The notes under the pieces are model-generated. The model was given only the letters and a program-made list of their open reading frames with translations, did not search any database and had not been told where the DNA came from. A stretch of 64,000 bases of DNA from Agelaius tricolor (lineage: Eukaryota > Chordata > Aves > Passeriformes > Icteridae). A program made the translations under genes and the position numbers. The number at the start of each line of letters is the position of its first letter. Within the stretch, counting starts at the first letter, position 1. Below are positions 1 through 58,100 of the stretch, piece by piece. The DNA lies in NCBI GenBank assembly GCA_023055355.1, contig JALJCS010000022.1, positions 10,153,001 to 10,217,000 of the forward strand, read 5' to 3'.

Positions 1-79
1 CTTGCTTTTTATGCATCAACACTGATTGTGGCATGAGAATAAACTGGTTTCACTTTGTAACATATGTGATTTGTTTCAG

Positions 80-14274
<14,195 letters not shown>

Positions 14275-16500
14275 GGATGGAAGTGTTTGGAGAATGATCC
14301 ATTTGTTCGGTCCTTTAATTTCCTTGCTCGGACTTTGAACCAAAGAAAATTCCAGGAATGAGAACAAAAAAAAAAAACCACAAAAAAATACAAACCGGAG
14401 CACTGCTGTTATATATATGTGTGTGTGTGTTCCTGTGCACACATGGGTATATATAATGTGTTTGTGTGTTGCCTTTCAGCTGAGGGTCAGAGATGGACCT
14501 TAGGCATTTTCTCAAAGCCTGATAGTAAATCACTTACTAGGGAGGGGCCAAACTGCACAGTTTAGGAAAAAAAAACCAACCCAAAATGCATTAAACAAAC
14601 AAAAAAAGTACTTCTGCAAGTAAGCAAGGTACCAGCAACTTCTAATTCCTAATCTAGCAGGTTTACTAAATTTGCAACTAATGCTCTGTTTTGGAGAACT
14701 TGTTGCCAACAAATGTGATTATTTAATTTCATCTTAAACTACAGTAAGATTTTAGGCATATATGAGAATTTTTTCTCTCTGTGACTTCCAGATACCAGGA
14801 AATGCACAAAATGTTTCTTCTGTTCTTTAAGATCAACAGTGTCAACTGATTTGTTATCAGAACAAGAATTCTGAACTCCCTTGGAATTCTAGTTATGGTG
14901 CTGTAAAATTTCCACTAAAATAATATTTTGAATAGTCAGCCTATTTTTGATGCACTCCTAAAGGTGGGTTATAACTTTTTGCACATTTGGATTTCCACGG
15001 ACTGCATGTATTGGTGTTTTGGAGGGGGGGAGAAGAGAATTTGGACTTTGGAATTTGGACACTTTAGATCTTTTTAACTAAGTAGGGTTTATGTTGTGTT
15101 ACATTAGGCTTTGCAGCAATTATGTTTTCTTAAATGTTTAAATGTATCGTTTGGTTACTGTTTTGAGACTGATTTCCTTCCCAGTGCTTTGTGAGCAGTT
15201 CTTGTTTCTGTATTGATCAGTGGAAGAGCTCCTTTAGTTGTGTTGTTATTGGTACTGAACTGTTCCTAGTCCTGCAGTCGTGGCCTATAACTTTTGGTGC
15301 ACTAAGAATCTGAAGTGCCTGTGTTTTCTCTCACATTGTTGAAACACTTTTGGGTTAGTGATGTACACAGACCATTCTTACTGGGTTTGAGTGTTGGCTT
15401 GGAGTTGCTCTGGATAGCATAGCTTGAAACAGCTCTTTAAATCAAGATTTATGCCAGGGGTACCAGTGTTCTGGTGTTGCACCCACTGCTGTGCAATATG
15501 TGTTCTTGAAAAAGTGAGTATTTGTTGTTTGTGTACATTGTGTTATGGGGCATCGGTGATGCCAGCGAGGAGAACCTTTACATTTCAAGTACTGGATTAG
15601 GTGGTGTGTACTTTTCATCATTTTTGGAAAAAAACCATTTGCTTTAATCCCAACCCCACAAATATCTCATGCTGCTGCTTACTGTGATCCAGTTGTCCAG
15701 CTTTGTGAGACTTCCTTTGTCTGCTGGAACCTAAGATACATATCAGGCAAGTCCATCTTCTCTCCAACTTCCAAACTGACTTCCTGCTTGAGAGATTTGG
15801 ATGGCTTTACTACAGCAATTTATTGATCCCAGGACAGAATAATTGGTGTTATATAAGAATGGAATATAATGAAATTCAAAACCTTAAATTATATCAGCAC
15901 CTTCTTTTGGTTTTGGTTTATTTTTTTTTTTATCCATAAGCTAACTAACCACTGTCTTAAGGCAGTGGTGTCTGTAAATTACTGGTTTTGTTTGACTTTA
16001 GATATATGTGAAAACTAGCACAGAATTGGAAATTACTGTAAATGTCTGTACTAGTATTGTAGGTTTTAATTTCTATAAAAAGAAACCATTAGCTCTTTAA
16101 AAGCTTATTTTTTCACAAGTACATTCTGTGTGGAAGACACTTTGCATTGTAATATTTTTACTGTAGTCTAACATCTGAAATCACTTGCTCTGGTACAGCT
16201 TTCACACTGCATGGTCATTTTATTGTATTTTGGTATTGGCAAATTTACACATTGGGTGGAGGTAAAGCAGCTCCATTTATGGGACTTACAAAAAGAGGGG
16301 GAAAAGAGAAAAATGAAAAAAGAAATGAACTACTGTTGTAGTTCAGTAGCATAGGGAAATATTTGTGGTTGGTCACTGTCAGGGTCTCCTATTTATCAGT
16401 ACTTTTATAAATCTATGAAAATTGTTAAATTATTTTAGAAACAGTGCTGTAAATATGTCACATTTAAATTGTCAATAAATCAGTTTGGGTAACTTAAAAT
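14275..16500 (+). other. PLEKHA1: PLEKHA1 3'UTR
   Basis: About 2.2 kb of AT-rich non-coding sequence follows the stop codon. It includes a short TA/TG microsatellite near 14410-14465. The end is inferred from the AATAAA at 16474; no transcript evidence is available here. Confidence 0.7.
16474..16479 (+). terminator. PLEKHA1: Poly(A) signal of PLEKHA1
   Basis: AATAAA sits in the context gtcaataaatcag and is followed by a T/G-rich stretch (tctggttgagtttctttg). It is the first canonical signal at a plausible UTR length, so cleavage is expected near 16495-16500. Confidence 0.65.
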
Positions 16501-16744
16501 AACATCTGGTTGAGTTTCTTTGCACCATGACAAGTATTTAATCAGAGCAATACATTCTTTTTCAGCATGTAAGGGATCAGATTCTCCTTCATCCACCCAT
16601 AGCATCTCTAATTCTTCAAATCTAATCAGGTTGTGTAGCCTAAGAATGAAATTGAGCAGACTGAGCTGATTTTCTTGTGCTAATCTCAGTTTCTTTTGTG
16701 GAAGTTTTACATGTTATGCAAGGGATATTGATTAAGAAAACATT

Positions 16745-16870
16745 GTAACATGGATTTTTCTGTCTTTACACGGATGGATCAGAAGGGTTCTCTCTCAGGG
16801 GCGCTTCCCTGAAATGCAGACTGGCCCCAGATTCCACTGCCACCACCTGGCTGTGCACTCTGCCCCTTCA
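16745..16870 (+). repeat. Local duplicated segment, copy A
   Basis: The stretch beginning gtaacatggatttttctgtc and ending tgccccttca recurs at 17924-18032. Copy A has about 15 extra bases (around tctcaggggcgctt). The family is unknown. Confidence 0.75.
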
Positions 16871-17923
16871 CTGGAGAGGAAATCAAATTATCCTGTATGA
16901 CCACAGCTTTAAACTCACTGTGTTAAAATAAAATACAGAAAATGGAACTGCTGACTGCAGTGCACGTTCCTGGGGGCAGTCACTGAGGGGTGATGTGTTA
17001 GGATACAGTTTAATAAATGGAATATTCCTTAACCTTGTGGAATATCAGGATGTCAGCACCACCTAGGGGTCACACTCCAGCTTTAAAAATCAAGTCTAGT
17101 ACTAATTTGCTTTTAAAGTGTATTTCATGCTTAAAAACTGATCTGGAGACTCCAGTTGTTAAGTCACTGGGCTGTTCCAGGTTGGGGTTTTTTGGGTTTT
17201 TTTTTGTTGTTGTAGTTATTTTTGCTAATATTTTTTTAGGTTTTATAGTAAGTATTATAACGGATGGAGAAATTAGAGTGCGACTAAAATGGACACTCTG
17301 AAGGTGTGGAAGAGAAATATTACTGTCTTTTGAACAATTCCATTTTAAATAGAGGTGAGAGGGAAGAAATGAAAGATGGGGAAATACTGGATAGGGAATT
17401 TCAGTCTAAAAGTTGAAATGAAAGCAGTGAAGCTCTCTGTGCCATGTGTAGCTTTATCTTTTAAGTTTCATTTAATGTCTTAATAGTCATCTGAACTTTG
17501 CAGAACAGCCTTCAAATCATTTGATGCTCCAGGCCAGTGAGCTGTTAAAGCCCTGTTGAGGTGAGGTGATATAGTGAAATACTGAATGCAGCTCTCTGGA
17601 GAACTGAAACCTGAATCCTGCCCTGGGAGCTGTTTCTGCCTGGATTTTTCACTTGAGATTTTCGGTGCAACCTCTGAGGAAAAGAAACTGGTGCTCATTT
17701 GTGAAGGCACAAGTAATGGCCTAGCAGTTGTTGAACGCTGCCCTTCAAAGTGTCGCTTTTGACACTGTCATTAGGGATTTGCATTTCAAACGAGGGGAAT
17801 TTTGCATATCAGGATGCGCAGCGAACGCATCCTGCAAGAATTTAAACCACTCTGCATTCGGGACACTTGAGTCACCTCTGCTCTCAAGGGATACTGATAA
17901 AAAACCCCCCTGGGGAAGAAAAG

Positions 17924-18032
17924 GTAACACGGATTTTTCTGTCTTTACACGGATGGATCAGAAGGCTTCTCTGAAATCCAGCCTGGCCCCCAGATTCCAC
18001 TGTACCACCTGGCTGCGCACTGTGCCCCTTCA
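17924..18032 (+). repeat. Local duplicated segment, copy B
   Basis: This is the second copy of 16745-16870, starting gtaacacggatttttctgtc, with a few substitutions and one internal gap. It could be a local duplication or two copies of an unnamed dispersed repeat. Confidence 0.75.
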
Positions 18033-19333
18033 GAGGGGTGGCACTTCCTGGGACTCTGGGTATTTTTTCCCTATAAATGACCAAGTTTCAGGGCTGTTGG
18101 ACAGCCTGCAGTGTCCTACGTGCGCTGCTGCTGGTAGCTCTGCCCTCCGCCAGGGAGGAAATGCCACCTGCCCGCAAAGACACGCTCGCTGCCGATCAGC
18201 AATTGTTCCTTGGGGCAGGGCGCTTGGCTCCGGGTCAGCCTTTACAAAAGACACCCCGATGGTTCGTTTCGTTTGTAAATTATGCCAGCAGTTAATGCCT
18301 GTCGAGCACCAGGGCTAGATTATATCAGGGAAAGAACGTGGAGGTTTCAATTCCCTGGTTTGAAGCCATTCTCTTTCAAAGCAGTGGCTTTTTTTTTTTT
18401 TTTTTCTGTATGCAGCAGTGGATGTAGTTTTTACAAAGGTTTTGCTTTTTCTTTAAGTTTTTATAAGATTTCTCTTGTTATGTTAAAGTGGAGAAATCCT
18501 GGGGTTTTGGGAGGTGGGAGTAGCGTTGTTACAATTTTTCCCCCGAAAATCTGAGAGGAAGCCATTAAGGCATGCAGCAAAATAATGATAATAATGGCAA
18601 TAGTGAAGCAAACAGAATAAAGCTGGGAAAAGTTTCTGCCAAGTCCAAGATGTTGGAGTTTGCTCAGACTATCAGCATTCCAAACTTCCCAAAGCTCCTT
18701 CATGCTGTTTTCCGGCCGGGACCCTTCAAGACTCAGACTTTACCTTTTTTCTCTGGCCAAGTGTGCCCTTTCTTCATCCTTTTCTTGCTCCCCCCTTTCC
18801 GTGTGTGCCCAGGTGCTCCCAGGCTCACATTGCAGGGCAGGGCAAGCTGGCACAGCACCCCTGGATCCCTGACAGCAGTGCCCACACTTCCATCCCTCTG
18901 GGGGAATTTCTGCTGTGTGATCTCTAGGTGGAGCCTCCTATCAGCCAGTTCCGTGTGAAAAGTAGGAAATATTTTACCTCTGAGACTCGGGAGCGTGTTT
19001 TTCAGACCACATTTTTGGCCTTTCTGGTGTTAATGTCTGCTGTTCTGTATCAGGTGGAGGAGAAATAATAATTGCTGTTTGTGCAGCACCTCTCAGGTCT
19101 AAGGCACTTCTGCACAGATCAGGTAGACAATTAACAAATCTATTTTTCAGTGAGCGAATTTATTAACCTCCCCAAAGACTTAGCTCGGTTATTCCGGAAA
19201 GCAAGATGTTTATATTCAGATTTTGTGCACCTACGTAACAACTATAAAATTAATATCGTAAAATATTGTATTTTTAATACTCAATAGAAGATTTACATTC
19301 TTACCAAGAAGAGTTTGGAGCTGATAGTGCTGC

Positions 19334-19466
19334 CTGATGTGTTAAAAATACAATTGTACACCTTTGCTCTCTAGAACAACCACTATCAAAGGTGAAGATA
19401 AAGAGACACAACCTTCCATGGAGAGAGGATGGCAGAACCTGGAGCTTTCCCACTCTGGGTAGTTTT
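19334..19466 (+). repeat. Dispersed repeat, copy A
   Basis: About 133 bp, including ctctctagaacaaccacta and aaccttccatggagagagg, recurs at 21637-21774 with scattered differences. It is probably a fragment of an unnamed mobile element. Confidence 0.75.
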
Positions 19467-20967
19467 ATCCTGCCTGTGGAGATAAGGCTGCAGTGGCTTG
19501 AGCTGTAAATTACCTGACCACAGCAATGTGAGAGGAGAGCAGAGAGCCTTTCTTGGCTGGGGAGGATCAAACCCCACAATAATTCACTTATCTTGAGTAT
19601 TTTGTTCCTGCTTCCAAATAGGAGTTTCTGAGATCTTTCCTGAACCCGTTGTGGGTTTTTTTTTGGCGTTTTTTTTTTTTTCCTTTGGTTTGGATTTTTT
19701 TGCTGTTTGTTTGTTTGTTTGTTTTTGTATAAATGGTTTGGGGTTTTTTTGTTTGGTGGGGGTTGTTGTTTGTTTCTTTCTTTCCTGCTAAAAGCTCATC
19801 AGCTTTCGGTAAAGACTTATCTTTAAAAGGCACAAAACACAAACCAAACAAAAAAAATCCACAAAGCTGTCGATAAGCAATGGATAATTAATTACTTGGA
19901 AACATTTTGCCATGATATCTATCCATATATACATACATGGATATATGTATCCCCCATATATATAGGGGGGTATATATATGTATACATATGTACATACATT
20001 TAAAAGATTTTTAACTTGTTAATATTTTTGAGCTTTTTCTTAAGACTTGTTAACACAAATGATTTTCATATTAAGACAATTTTCTATGAATTGTTCGATT
20101 TTACTGCTTGGATCACTTCTGAAATCAGGGGATTCTCCTGGAATCTCTTTTCTTGCTGAGTACAGAAGTTACTGAAAAACTGCAGATATAACTGGGAACA
20201 CTGGAACTTTAACTGGGAACACTGGATTATACTTGGTTTCCAAGCTTCAGGTACTAACCAACAGTTTAATAAGTTTTGCACACAGTTTGATAAGTTTTTA
20301 TGGTGTTCCCTGGAACAACTGGAATTCTGGTGCTTGCAAAGCTCAAATGGGTCGTTGCTAAATTTTTCTTAGGAGAAAATATTTTTGATTATGTTGTGTT
20401 AATGTAGTTGCTGACAAGTTCAACTCCTTGGTTGCAGCTCATCGAACAGTTAACAGCATTTCCTCTCACCTAATGGGTTGTAAAGTTCATTAGCTGCTTG
20501 GTTATCGGCGCCTGATAAAGGTACACTGAAATAATTATAGATTGCGAGTCAGTTCAAAAGTTTAATCGGCTTGTAATTTAAAAAAAAAAAAAAAAATTGG
20601 CTTTGCTTAATTTCCAGCTCTGTTAAACCGCTCCCTCTCAGCTTTGGCAGGGATGCCCTGTCCCTCGGAGGGCACTTGATTGTAATTAAACCTCCTTGTA
20701 CGTGCCCGAAGAGCAGATGGCAGAGAGGCCGCTGTCCATAGGTTCTGGCCGGTGCCCAGCTGCCGGATAAATGGAATCAGCCTGCCTGAGATAGTGGAAA
20801 ACTCCTTTTTTCTTTTTCTATTTTTTTTTCTTTTTTTTTTCCCTATTATTATTTCGGTTGATTAACCTTCTGCTAATTGCTGGTATCCCCCTCGTCCTGC
20901 GGCACTGAGAGTGTCGGGCGAAGCGCGGGGCCGAGCAGAAAGAGCAGAAGGCTCGGGAGCATCCTTC

Positions 20968-21017
20968 CTCCCATCCCTTCCTCCCATCCCTTCCTCCCAT
21001 CCCTTCCTCCCATCCCC
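20968..21017 (+). repeat. 13-bp tandem repeat
   Basis: The unit ttcctcccatccc is repeated about four times in direct succession, giving a C/T-rich strand. Confidence 0.85.
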
Positions 21018-21379
21018 GGGGTACCGGCCAGCGCCTCCCGCGCCCTTCCCAGCCGGGGGTCTCACGGGAATACCGGCCATTCCCGGCGGGGAGTTGATAT
21101 TGCTATAAACCACCTGATATTTGCGTACATTTCCATAGAATGGATTCATCCCTTCACTCCTTCCACCGACCCCGCGCTGCCCCCATCCCCTTATCAGCCG
21201 GAAGCTTTATCGGCGCTTACTTCGGATTGTTTTACTGTAATTCCCGAGGTGGGGAAGCGTTCACATCCCCCTCCCCCGGTTCGCAGGAGCGCCTTATCAG
21301 CCTTTCCCCGGATCTTCATCATTGCCGGCCGCGATTTCGGTGCTTTCACCGCCCAGGTTCCCCGCAGCGCCGGACCTCC

Positions 21380-22160
21380 GGCTGTCCCGGGGGAGTGTCT
21401 CTGTCCCGGGGGTGATGTCTCTGTCCCGGGGGGATCTCTCTGTCTTGGGGGATCTCTCTGTCCCGGGGGTGATGTCTCTGTCCCGGGGTGATGTCTCTGT
21501 CCCGGGGGGGGATCTCTCTGTCCCGGGGGGATCTCTCTGTCCCGGGGGGTGTCTCTGTCCCGGGGGGATCTCTCTGTCCCGGGGGGATCTCTCTGTCCCG
21601 GGGGTGATGTCGCTGTCCCGAGGGGGATGTCGCTGTCTGACATGTTAAAAAAAAACAATTCTACACCTTTCCTCTCTAGAACAACCACTATTAAAGGTGG
21701 AGATACAAAGAGACACAACCTTCCATGGAGAGAGGATGACAGAACCTCGAGATTTCCCACTGTGGGTAGTTTTTCCCCTCGGAGTGTCTCTGTCCGAGGG
21801 GGATGTCTCTGTCCCGGGGGGATATTGCTGTCCTGAGGGGGATATCTCTGTCCCGAGGGAATGTCTCCGTCCCGGGGGGCTGCCGCTGTTTCGGGGGTAT
21901 ATTGCTGTCCTGGGGGGGGGGGGCTGTCTTTGTCCCGGGGTGGTGTCTCTGTCCTGAGGAAATATCTCTGTCCCGGGGGGGTGTCTCTGTCCCGAGGGTG
22001 ATGTCTCTGTCCCGAGGGATGTCTCTGTCCCGGGGGGTGTCTCTGTCCCGGGGGGATATCTCTGTCCCGGGGGGGATATCGCTGTCCCGGGGTGGTGTCT
22101 CTGTCCCGAGGGATGTCGCTGTCCGGGGGGGCGGTGTGGGGGTGTCCCATCCCGGGGGGG
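21380..22160 (+). repeat. G-rich minisatellite upstream of HTRA1
   Basis: Units of about 19-20 bp of the type atctctctgtcccgggggg are repeated many times in two blocks, about 21380-21636 and 21778-22160. The second block contains an uninterrupted poly-G run near 21914. A dispersed repeat copy splits the blocks. The array ends about 100 bp before the HTRA1 start codon. Each unit has a CCCGGG core and a G run, so the + strand could form G-quadruplexes (inference). Confidence 0.92.
21637..21774 (+). repeat. Dispersed repeat, copy B, inside the minisatellite
   Basis: This copy matches 19334-19466 over almost its whole length, with a longer A run (gttaaaaaaaaacaattc). Minisatellite units lie directly on both sides. 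Confidence 0.8.
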
Positions 22161-22259
22161 GCCGTGCCCGCGGTCCGGTCCCGCCCCGCCGCCTCTCCCT
22201 TAAAGCGGCCGCCCGGCCCCCGGCGCTCTCACCGCGCTCGCCGCCCCGGAGCCGCCGCG
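22160..22259 (+). promoter_or_regulatory. HTRA1: HTRA1 core promoter and 5'UTR, CpG-rich
   Basis: This very GC- and CpG-rich stretch ends gagccgccgcg directly before the ATG, with G at -3. No clear TATA box is visible. The CpG-rich zone continues through exon 1 to about 22900. The transcription start cannot be placed from sequence alone. Confidence 0.6.
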
Positions 22260-54590
<32,331 letters not shown>

Positions 54591-55150
54591 CCAGAAACAT
54601 GAGCTGGATTTCATGTTTTCTTTTAACAGCAATGGACTGCTTGTATTCTCTCTGCTGGTACAGGAAAACGTTAGACTTCTGACCGACATTCTGCTTGTTC
54701 AGTGGATTAGTATTGGCCAACAGAGTAACTTCTACTAGGTTTAAGGTGCAAAATCAGTGTAATTTCACATACTCCAGATGATAATTTTTCTTTTTCCTTC
54801 TGTATTATGTATGCAATGTATTCTTTACTGGCTTTTACATCCCCTGCTTAACGAATCGATGTTTGCTTCCCTGTGTTGAGTAGATTTCCTGTCATTTCCT
54901 CTAAGACTTAAACAAAACACAACCCATGCACACAATGTGTGTTGTGGCATTCAGGTATTTATAGGTTAGCTGTGTTTTAACTGGAAATGCCATTGTAAAG
55001 GAGTAGTCAGCCTAAAAGAAAGCACAATTGGGAAATAAAGTTTGGTTTATAAACACAAAAGGAATCCCAACCCAAATAACCTCCCGAGGACCCCGTGCAG
55101 GACTTTAATACTATGATATTTTCCTAGTGTTATTAAAAGAATTCAACAGT
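54591..55150 (+). other. HTRA1: HTRA1 3'UTR
   Basis: About 560 bp of non-coding sequence follows the stop. Two candidate poly(A) signals are visible, AATAAA at 55034-55039 and ATTAAA at 55132-55137. The end is inferred. Confidence 0.65.
55132..55137 (+). terminator. HTRA1: Candidate distal poly(A) signal of HTRA1
   Basis: ATTAAA in ctagtgttattaaaagaatt is followed by a T/G-containing stretch (cctcttgtgagtgactc). An upstream AATAAA at 55034 could give a shorter 3'UTR. Confidence 0.5.
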
Positions 55151-58100
55151 ACCTCTTGTGAGTGACTCATTTTGCTTCCCCTCATGGAGTGGTTTTCTTT
55201 GCATGGCACATCTGCCTGGTGGTCTCCTTTTAATCATCATTTAATCACATGACTTATTTTCCAGAATGTGCCTTGTGTTTGTGCTTTTGTGCAATCTGTT
55301 CTCCTCAGCAAGGCTGGGTTGAATTTGTCATATTGCCTGTGTCTTTCCAGATGTTAATGCATTTTCCTTACTGTTTTAATTACAACTCCACCAATGCCTG
55401 GAATCTCTTTGCCCACTGTAGAAATTGCCATATGGTGGATCACAGAATCTCATACCATTCTGATTCAGATATCAGGATGTCTGTAACCATTTAGACCTGG
55501 CCTTAAGCTCTTTAAAACAGGCCTGATTTATCCAAATCTGGAGTGCTGGTGTGTGTATGGACCTGGTTTTGGCTCTGGGATATTGGGCATTCCTCTAACA
55601 GGCATTAATCTTCATACATATGTTTATTGATGCCCTTGAAGCTTGGGGGTGGTGAGTGGGTTTGTCTTGTTGTGAAGGAAAACAATCAGCTACACCTAAT
55701 TACAAGGTAATTACTCATGGGCTAAATAATAGGCTAAGCAGCCTTTTCTTTCCTCTGTTGTAACACGTATTTCAGAGAATAAATCCAAGGGCTGCAGACA
55801 AGTTTTGGTGACTGTCATTCCTCAACAGGCTCTTCTTTTAGAAAAAGAATGTTTTAGTAAACCTCTCCAGCTGGGTCGCTGGCAGTTTATGGTTTTTAAA
55901 GAAAGGGCTCTATTCCACCCAAATGCAGCAATAAATCCTCGAGAGCTGGATTCCTGACAGGGCTCCTTCTCCTCCCAGCTGTATTTCAGCTCTGGTTCAG
56001 TTTATCCCAATTTAAGGAGCCTTCCCATCCCCAGCTGCCAGTGCCTGCCCTTGCTCACCTGGATCACTGTAATTTTACACAGTGTGTGGCATTAATTAAT
56101 TGCAGTGTGCCTTTCAGTGCAGTATTGTCTCCTGGCAGGATGGAACACCTCATTACCACCCTGTGCCATGGCTGTGGAAAATCACCCGTGTGAAAATCTG
56201 CCCAAGCACTGGCAGTCTGCAATCCTTTCTAGCTCAAAAAATCCAAAGGATGGGCTTGCAGAAGTGTTCTGTAGCATCTTTGCACTGCAAGCTCATCTTG
56301 CTGATGTTGATTGATGTTCCAGCTCACAGCTGAAGTGGTGATCTGTTTTGCAGTCTGCTTGTGCCCTGTGTAGCACAGAGTGGTGACACACAGCTCTCAG
56401 CAAAAATGAGTTTAAAAATCACCTGCCTTCTCTAGCACTCCACCTAACCCAACTAGCAAAAATTAAACTAAAGCCCCAAAGCCAGGAAATTGTATTTAAA
56501 ACCAAAGTTATTTTTCATCTGCCTTTTTATTTCAAAACAAGCGCTTGCACAATTTGCAGAGCTGATTGATTCTCTTTGTTGCTGTTGCTTGTTGTTGTGG
56601 TCTCTTAATATGCAAACTCATTAATTTTCTTTGTGTGGGCATTAGGAAAGAAGCAAATGAAATTCTGCAAATGGTTTTCCTAGGTCACTGGGATTAGTGA
56701 AATATTTGACCAGAATTCTAGCCCTGAGCTCCATGCAGTGGGATGTGAGATGGTCTCATATTGCAGCCATTCGCTTTGAAAGTGGTTTTCTGACTTTTCT
56801 TAATTTGTCATTAATTTCTGTGCAGTGGATATTGGTAACCAAATGAATATCATATGGAAAATATTAATATTTAGAATTTACTTTCCTTGTATCCAATCAT
56901 GCAGCTACCCAGATGGTTTCTGACAAAAGTATTCTCCAAATGATTATTAAATATTTGAACTAAGATTACTGATTAGCAGAGATGTGGAAGCAAAGTTTTT
57001 CTTTCAAGACAATTGATTACCATGTATTTTTGATGTGGGGTTATAGATCTGGAATGGTTTCTATTCTTTGTTGCTTCAGCAGACAGTTCTTTCCAAAATG
57101 CACTTGAAAATACTTTGTACAGAAAATCTTTGGCACAGTTTGTTTAAATATCAGTTTCCTGGAAGTTTTATGAAGTGTTGGATGCTATATCAGGGAAATT
57201 GGACGTTCTGGCTTGATTTTCAGTATTTTGGAGCCTCTGAAATGGAAAGTTGCTGTGTGTGATGCTGAGTAGATGGCTACGTGTGCTACACTTGGAGGTG
57301 GTTTTGAAAGGCAAGTTCACTTATTCCATAAGGGAAAGGTCTTGAGCTGTAAAAAATGGTCATGACTAACAATTGTCTGGTTTTTGTAGCTTAAAAGCCA
57401 AGAAGTAAAATTCTGTAATTTCATTGCCAGAGAACTTCTTCTTTTTTCTTTTATTTTCCCCCTCCTTACCTAGAACTATTTTGTATTCGTGCTAAGGTAT
57501 CTGAGGATATTTTTAAAACCACATCTTTCCAACCTCTGGTGAGAGGGACGTTAGTAAGGCATGATTAGATTATGAACAGGTTCTTATTGTATGTCAGAAA
57601 AGCACTGCAGAACTAACTGCACTGATTATCTATTAAACTGATTAAAGTGCAGCTGCAAATACCCAGGAGGAGCAGTAGTGATGAAGGCAGAAGTCACCAG
57701 CCCAGAGCAGGGCATGATGAGAGCAGTGAGAATTCAGTCTGGGTGCTGGTAGGTCACTGTGTGAGTCCTTTTCAGGTCTCCTCAATCCCCAATCCCCATC
57801 TCTTGTGCAAGATGCTGGCAGGGAAGTCAGAGCTGGACACTCTGGCCCCAGGATTTGAGCCAGTTCAGCCTCTTTGTACCATTCCTCTGTAAATATGCAA
57901 TAACTAGATCAGTTAAGGATTGTTTATTGCATAAAACTGCTGCTAAAACTAGTGCATATGTAAATTGACTAATTGGGCAGAGAAAGTAAAGAAAGAAACA
58001 TCAGTTTAAGCTATCTACATCTGCTGGGAAGTTTTTCTCCAATTTTCAGGGTTTTGTTTAGTAGTCATGGTGCTGCAGCATCTGTCCCCATAAACTTTCT

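Larger units (their letters stand above)
16500..20870. other. Intergenic region between PLEKHA1 and HTRA1
   Basis: I see no gene here, and in particular no ARMS2-like reading frame. It contains two segments with duplicated copies (16745-16870 with 17924-18032, and 19334-19466 with 21637-21774). It also has a GTTT-rich microsatellite near 19700-19730 and a TATATG-rich stretch near 19930-20000. A 196-codon open frame at 17728-18318 looks like chance. Confidence 0.7.

Noticed and set aside
17728..18318. 196-codon + strand frame in the intergenic region
   Set aside because: No recognisable domain. It includes copy B of the duplicated segment, whose copy A is not open in the same way, so a chance frame is more likely.
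21194..22150. 318-codon minus-strand frame rich in PPGQRH-type repeats
   Set aside because: It is the translation of the G-rich minisatellite. The repeat unit has no stop in this frame, so length is not evidence of coding.
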